The notes beneath the pieces are model-generated. The model had not been told where the DNA came from and ran no database searches. It saw only the letters and a list, made by a program, of their open reading frames with translations. Shown piece by piece: positions 59,925-64,000 of a stretch of 64,000 bases of DNA (positions are counted from its first letter, which is position 1; each line of letters begins with the position of its first letter). The stretch comes from Medicago truncatula (Eukaryota > Streptophyta > Magnoliopsida > Fabales > Fabaceae), in contig NC_053044.1 of the NCBI RefSeq assembly GCF_003473485.1, positions 53,918,091 to 53,982,090 on the forward strand. The letters are read 5' to 3'. The position numbers and the translations under genes were made by a program.

Positions 59925-61593
59925 TTAACTATCCAAAGCAATAGGTTCTGGCAGTGGGTGCAACTGAAGGGATGGAATGGGTACATGCGGCTGATGTGGA
60001 AGTTGCGTCGGTCCAACCAATTTTTTCTCGTTCAGCACTACATTCACCACTCCAAGGACTTTCCTCACTTCATTAGCAAGTTCTATTACCAAGTCGTCCT
60101 CATGACCTGTGCAAGCAAGAGCTCTCAACTTATCATCTCATAAAATTGAAGTGTATAATAGCAAGAAGGTGCTTGCAAATTTTAAATGTGATCATGTAGG
60201 AGCTATAATGAATGTACGTACCAAGATTATGCATAGCCTTTTCTAGAAGAAAAAGATAGTCCCTGTTGTTACCGCATGGGCCATTGGCGGTTGCTATTTG
60301 CCTGAATGAATAAGCACAGTAAGTGGAATACATGGTTAGGCCAAAATTTTGACATAAAAAAGGGGGGAAAGTAGTGTACAATAATATAATATACCTAGCC
60401 ATATCCTCCAGTGGAGCAGGTCCCAGATAGTATATGTTGTTTTCTTTGTCTGGCGTAGACGTGAAACTGTAAACATACATAAATGAGTTCTATCAGCAAA
60501 CTTCTCCTATTAGGTATGACCAAATCAAAATCACTCATGAAATGTTCATAAACAAGCTAAAGAAAATCAAATACTCTGTCAAATAACTTACACAATAACT
60601 CCAGTAAGAGCGGGATGCAGAGAATCTCCTTCCTGCAGAAAAGATAACAAATTACAAGTCAGAAACATCAATTACTCCATTAAAGACAACACTAGCAATC
60701 ACTAGACATACGAAAACAAAAATATAATGGTTGCACATAACTAACCTTGTAGAAGTTTACAAGAGTCTTTTGATCATACTCACATTCTCGCCGCTCCAAA
60801 TACTACAAACAAATGATAAAAATATTGAAGCCAGAAAGCACACACATAACTTGGGCCTGTGGGATTTTTATTTTTATTTTGAGCTTATGCAAATTAATCA
60901 GCTTTTATGTATTATTCTTCACGAGCTTGTCAAGGTAGCATAAGAAAATATGATTTACATAAGCTAGTTTTCAAAGCTAAAAAATAAGGCAATCCAAACG
61001 AGCCCCTAGCCTAAAATCACAAATGGAATGTCATTACCTAGAAACTCATAGATGGAATTATGTTAAAGAAATATTGGATCGATCAGAATGGGAAAAAATA
61101 TAAACTTATTATAGGCTAGAGAACTAGTTTAAGTTTAGAATTGTATAGGGAAAAAATAGTTTTACCTGCATAGCCAGTTTTTCCTTTTCAGGGCCTCCTC
61201 GAACGCAATAAGCAACTCCCCACTGAAAACAAAAATGATAGTAAGAAATCAAATATAAAAATAATCACTTCAAGACAAGATAAAGCATCACAGAAATCAA
61301 ATATAAACTTACGCAAATTTCCCCTTCTTTCTCCTCCAAAGTGCAAGTTCTTGCAGGGTTTTCAGGTGTTCCTCTGTGATCAATACACGCTGCAATAACA
61401 AAAATTTGAAACAGCGTGTCTAAGCAAAGTATACACAACAATGGAAATCTAAACTCGTATCAACATGTGAAGCAATGAATTTACCTAAATCAAAGACGCG
61501 TCTGTAGTCCTTAATGAACCCAAGCATTTTTTCGTCATAATCAAAACCTGGGTTCCATACCAGTGAACCATAACCAAAAACCCAGAAAACCAT
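59925..61593 (-). CDS. GGCT2: Gamma-glutamylcyclotransferase 2 (ChaC-type, glutathione-degrading)
   Basis: Eight coding exons join in phase to 224 residues: 61593-61485, 61389-61313, 61222-61166, 60802-60746, 60632-60592, 60466-60395, 60301-60222 and 60106-59925. The N-terminus is the ChaC signature '[20 protein letters not shown]'. Next come '[20 protein letters not shown]', 'VAYCVRGG', '[10 protein letters not shown]' (holding the likely catalytic Glu), '[20 protein letters not shown]' and '[18 protein letters not shown]'. These cytosolic enzymes split glutathione into 5-oxoproline and Cys-Gly in the gamma-glutamyl cycle; Arabidopsis GGCT2;1 is induced by sulfur lack and heavy metals. The Pro-rich C-terminus is variable in the family. 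A leader intron is likely (acceptor near 61,607, donor near 61,713). A MITE sits in the third coding intron. Which of the GGCT2;1-2;3 paralogues this is cannot be told by eye. Confidence 0.95.
60853..61006. mobile_element. Small MITE in a GGCT2 intron
   Basis: The left 'gggcctgtgggattttta' and the inverted right 'ggggctcgtttggattgcc' are degenerate inverted ends. AGCTTAT words lie inside, so it is probably another PIF/Harbinger-like piece. Confidence 0.4.
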
Positions 61594-62604
61594 GGCTGCA
61601 AGATTTCTGTAGGAATAAAAAAACGAAGATCTGTATCAGTTAATTTCCATAAATTAATTATAAAAATATTAGGATTGGCAAGTAGGAATGAAAAAAAGAA
61701 AAGAATGGATTCTTACATTTGTGGATCTGAAGAGTTATTTCCCGAGAAAAATGAGAAGAGGATTAATTAAGAGAGGAATGCTGAAACAATTAGGGTTTAG
61801 CAATGAAATTAGGGTTGCAGAAATTCCCCTCTTTTTTTTTTTTTTTTTTTTTTTCTTCTTCTATGGATTTTGTTTTCTATTTCCCTCGGGTAAGGCGTGG
61901 GGTATTCCAGTTGAGAAAAGGTTGGTATTTATGGGGTAAGAAAGTATGCGAATTTAACGTCCACCAACTTGTCTGTCACGTGCTTTCTCGTCTCTTTGAG
62001 CTTGGTAAAGTCATTTTAATTAAATTAATATTACTAACTGCCAACCCTTATTTTATTTTAATATATTCTTCACAACTTATCCATTTTTATTTTAAAATTA
62101 AAAGTGATAATATGTTTTTTTTTTCTTTTAACGAGAGAGATTTGATGAATCTTTGTGATTGTAAGGTTGGATGAATCTTTCCTGAAAATTGTTTGAGATT
62201 AGGAGTAATAATTTACGGTTGGTTATTTGCAGAGATACAATGAACCTGGACGATAATTGGAGTTAAGACACTTGTGCCAGTTGTTGACTAAACTCAAGCG
62301 TGTGATTGAAGGTAAAAACGGAATCAAAGTTCAATGAACCTGGACACACCACACCCACCATGGGAAGCGAATTTAATGGTTCGCTTGTTTATAGAGTTGT
62401 TGTTAGTTGGCTTTTGATGGAATTAGGGACCAGTAGTCCACCTTTGCCATACCCAAAGTCTCCGGCACTTTTGGAATTTTCAAAATTGAAACGATCCTTC
62501 GTGTTGAATTCAACTCAATTGACATTAATTTAAAATTGAAAATGGCATGCATGTTTTCAAAATTCCCTTCAAATTAGGCCAAATGCAGGTAGCCAAAAGT
62601 AAAA

Positions 62605-62855
62605 TATAGAATAAAACACTCAATTTAATCACTAATTTATCATTCTCTCAACAATTTAATCTTTCAACTATTAAAATTCTTAACTATGAAAAATAAATCA
62701 ATTGAGTCCCTAATCTATTATGAAAAAACAACAAAAATTATTAACATTAACAGAATGACTAAATAGTTGGATGAAAAAATAACCTGATTTAAATAGTTTG
62801 TGGATTAAATTTGAGAGAGAATGATACTTTAAAGATCAAATTGATTGTTTATTCA
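62605..62855. mobile_element. MITE (about 250 bp) related to the one at 56,611
   Basis: 'caatttaatcactaatttat' at the left pairs loosely with the inverted right 'caatttgatctttaaagtat', and 'cattctctc' is in both arms. It is more decayed than its relative. Confidence 0.45.
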
Positions 62856-64000
62856 TAAATATAAATGAAAACAAACTCTACAAACAAAATGTATTCTTTC
62901 TTATAAATAAAAATAAACTCTACAAACAAAATGTATTGTGTATCGATTTTCTGTCGTAATTAATTGTGTGGGTAAATATTCTAAAAATTTATCGTTTAAA
63001 ATTTGTTTTAACTTAATTTTCAGATTTCAATTTTATAGATAGATCCGTTTTAAAATAAGTCAATCACCGGCACATTGCAAAAATTGAACATGTTTTTAAA
63101 TCACCGGCACTACTTCTAGCCAAATACACGTTCCTTTAGTCAAGAGACTTAAGTTTTGTGCATCACCAAGAGTATTTTTTTTACTAACACATTCGCAAGA
63201 GTTTTAAAGTTGATTATGGTATTCAGTTTCAGGCCAGCCTAATAAATTAATAATCTACGAAAGTAAATGAAGGCCACGATGGTATTACTATTCACCAACA
63301 GGTTTCTCTGGTTTGGAAAGAAGGTTTAGGTGGTTGTGGGGTTACTAATACATCAATGTCAATATATAGTTAACCCCCCAGCTCTGACATCTGGTCCAAT
63401 TCAGCTGATGCAATGGCCACCACCACCATGTGCCATCTTGTGCCAGTTAACACTATCCCAGTCATTTCCCGGTCACACATCAGTTTTTTTTTTAGAGCCA
63501 AATGTTAATGTTTTTAAGGGAAGAAAGAATCTGTTAACCGGAAGGATGGAACCATATACATCCTTTCTTAATACTTCTTCAGTGTCAACTCGTACTTCCG
63601 AGCTTCACCTTTGAATCGGTTAAGAACATTAATATGCAGATGCGTCGGCTAAGTGTCCTGCCCTCTACTCTGCCTGAAGGAGCAGGGACCCTTCTCATTT
63701 TTCATCAAACTATATATTGTTTACACACTTCATAGAATTCTGCATGAGGCTGATAACCTCCCTTCTATAAGTTACCCGTTAGTGTATGCATGCCCTCGTG
63801 GATAAAATAGAAGAGCCACAATAAAACTTTGAATACAAAAGTCTAAATATATAACACTTCTCAAAATTTCACCACAATTGATTGACGCACAATCTTTCCC
63901 ATTTTAACTTAGTCTAGAAACTGCAGGGCAACTGATTATTTGGATAGTGCTTTAGGGGGCAGAAACTACGAAAAATATCATACGACACTACTTGCTGAGA
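62856..64000. other. Right end of window, no gene recognised
   Basis: The base composition rises after 63,230. An open frame (63,330-63,614) has no known domain. This could be the flank of a gene outside the window, but nothing here can be assigned. Confidence 0.4.

Noticed and set aside
63330-63614. 94-codon frame near the right end, with higher G+C
   Set aside because: No domain, and a run of T interrupts it. It may be flanking sequence of an unseen gene, but nothing supports coding.

Overview
This is a plant nuclear window, A+T-rich, with many short introns. It is almost certainly from a legume (Fabaceae). The evidence is the gene structures, an oleosin and a SAUR gene, and SINEs and MITEs of legume type; one SINE has a TTGACC-oligo(A) tail and tRNA-like A and B boxes. 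The species cannot be fixed from sequence alone, although a Medicago, clover or pea-like genome fits best. Exon borders below come from GT/AG sites with phase checked across every junction.

Layout. 1-7,200: a tandem duplication of a universal-stress-protein (USP) gene on the minus strand. The left copy is the 5' part of a longer gene, probably a USP/receptor-like kinase, that runs off the window. The right copy is a complete 180-residue stand-alone USP protein. 8,207-9,825: nucleoredoxin 2 (minus, 3 exons, 392 aa). 12,152-15,901: ribonuclease H2 subunit B (minus, 10 exons, 276 aa). 16,296-18,556: a 2.26-kb Mutator-like DNA element with long terminal inverted repeats and a 9-bp target duplication. 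18,600-29,600: gene-poor, holding decayed LTR-type, LINE, hAT, Stowaway and Helitron pieces. 29,783-30,298: a SAUR37/38-like auxin-responsive gene. 34,080-34,504: a small plastid-type DnaJ-zinc-finger protein. 35,976-40,383: a second, larger inverted-repeat element carrying a plant mobile domain (PMD) gene. 43,878-44,363: oleosin with a seed-type promoter. 46,344-48,090: AIG2-like protein. 49,022-52,206: proteasome beta-1 (PBA1). 52,560-54,480: Ty1/copia fossils. 54,500-59,500: MITEs and a SINE. 59,925-61,593: gamma-glutamylcyclotransferase 2 (ChaC type). 62,000-64,000: no gene recognised.

The host genes are unrelated housekeeping or developmental genes and form no operon or evident pathway. 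Three of them (nucleoredoxin 2, AIG2-like and ChaC-type GGCT) belong to redox or glutathione-related families. The most unusual content is the pair of Mutator-like elements. They share a palindromic subterminal motif (CGGCAGTTAACTGCCG and variants) and the same leader-intron design in front of the start codon, yet carry different cargo: a PMD gene in one and two short convergent reading frames in the other. A third orphan copy of the motif lies about 0.8 kb from the second element.
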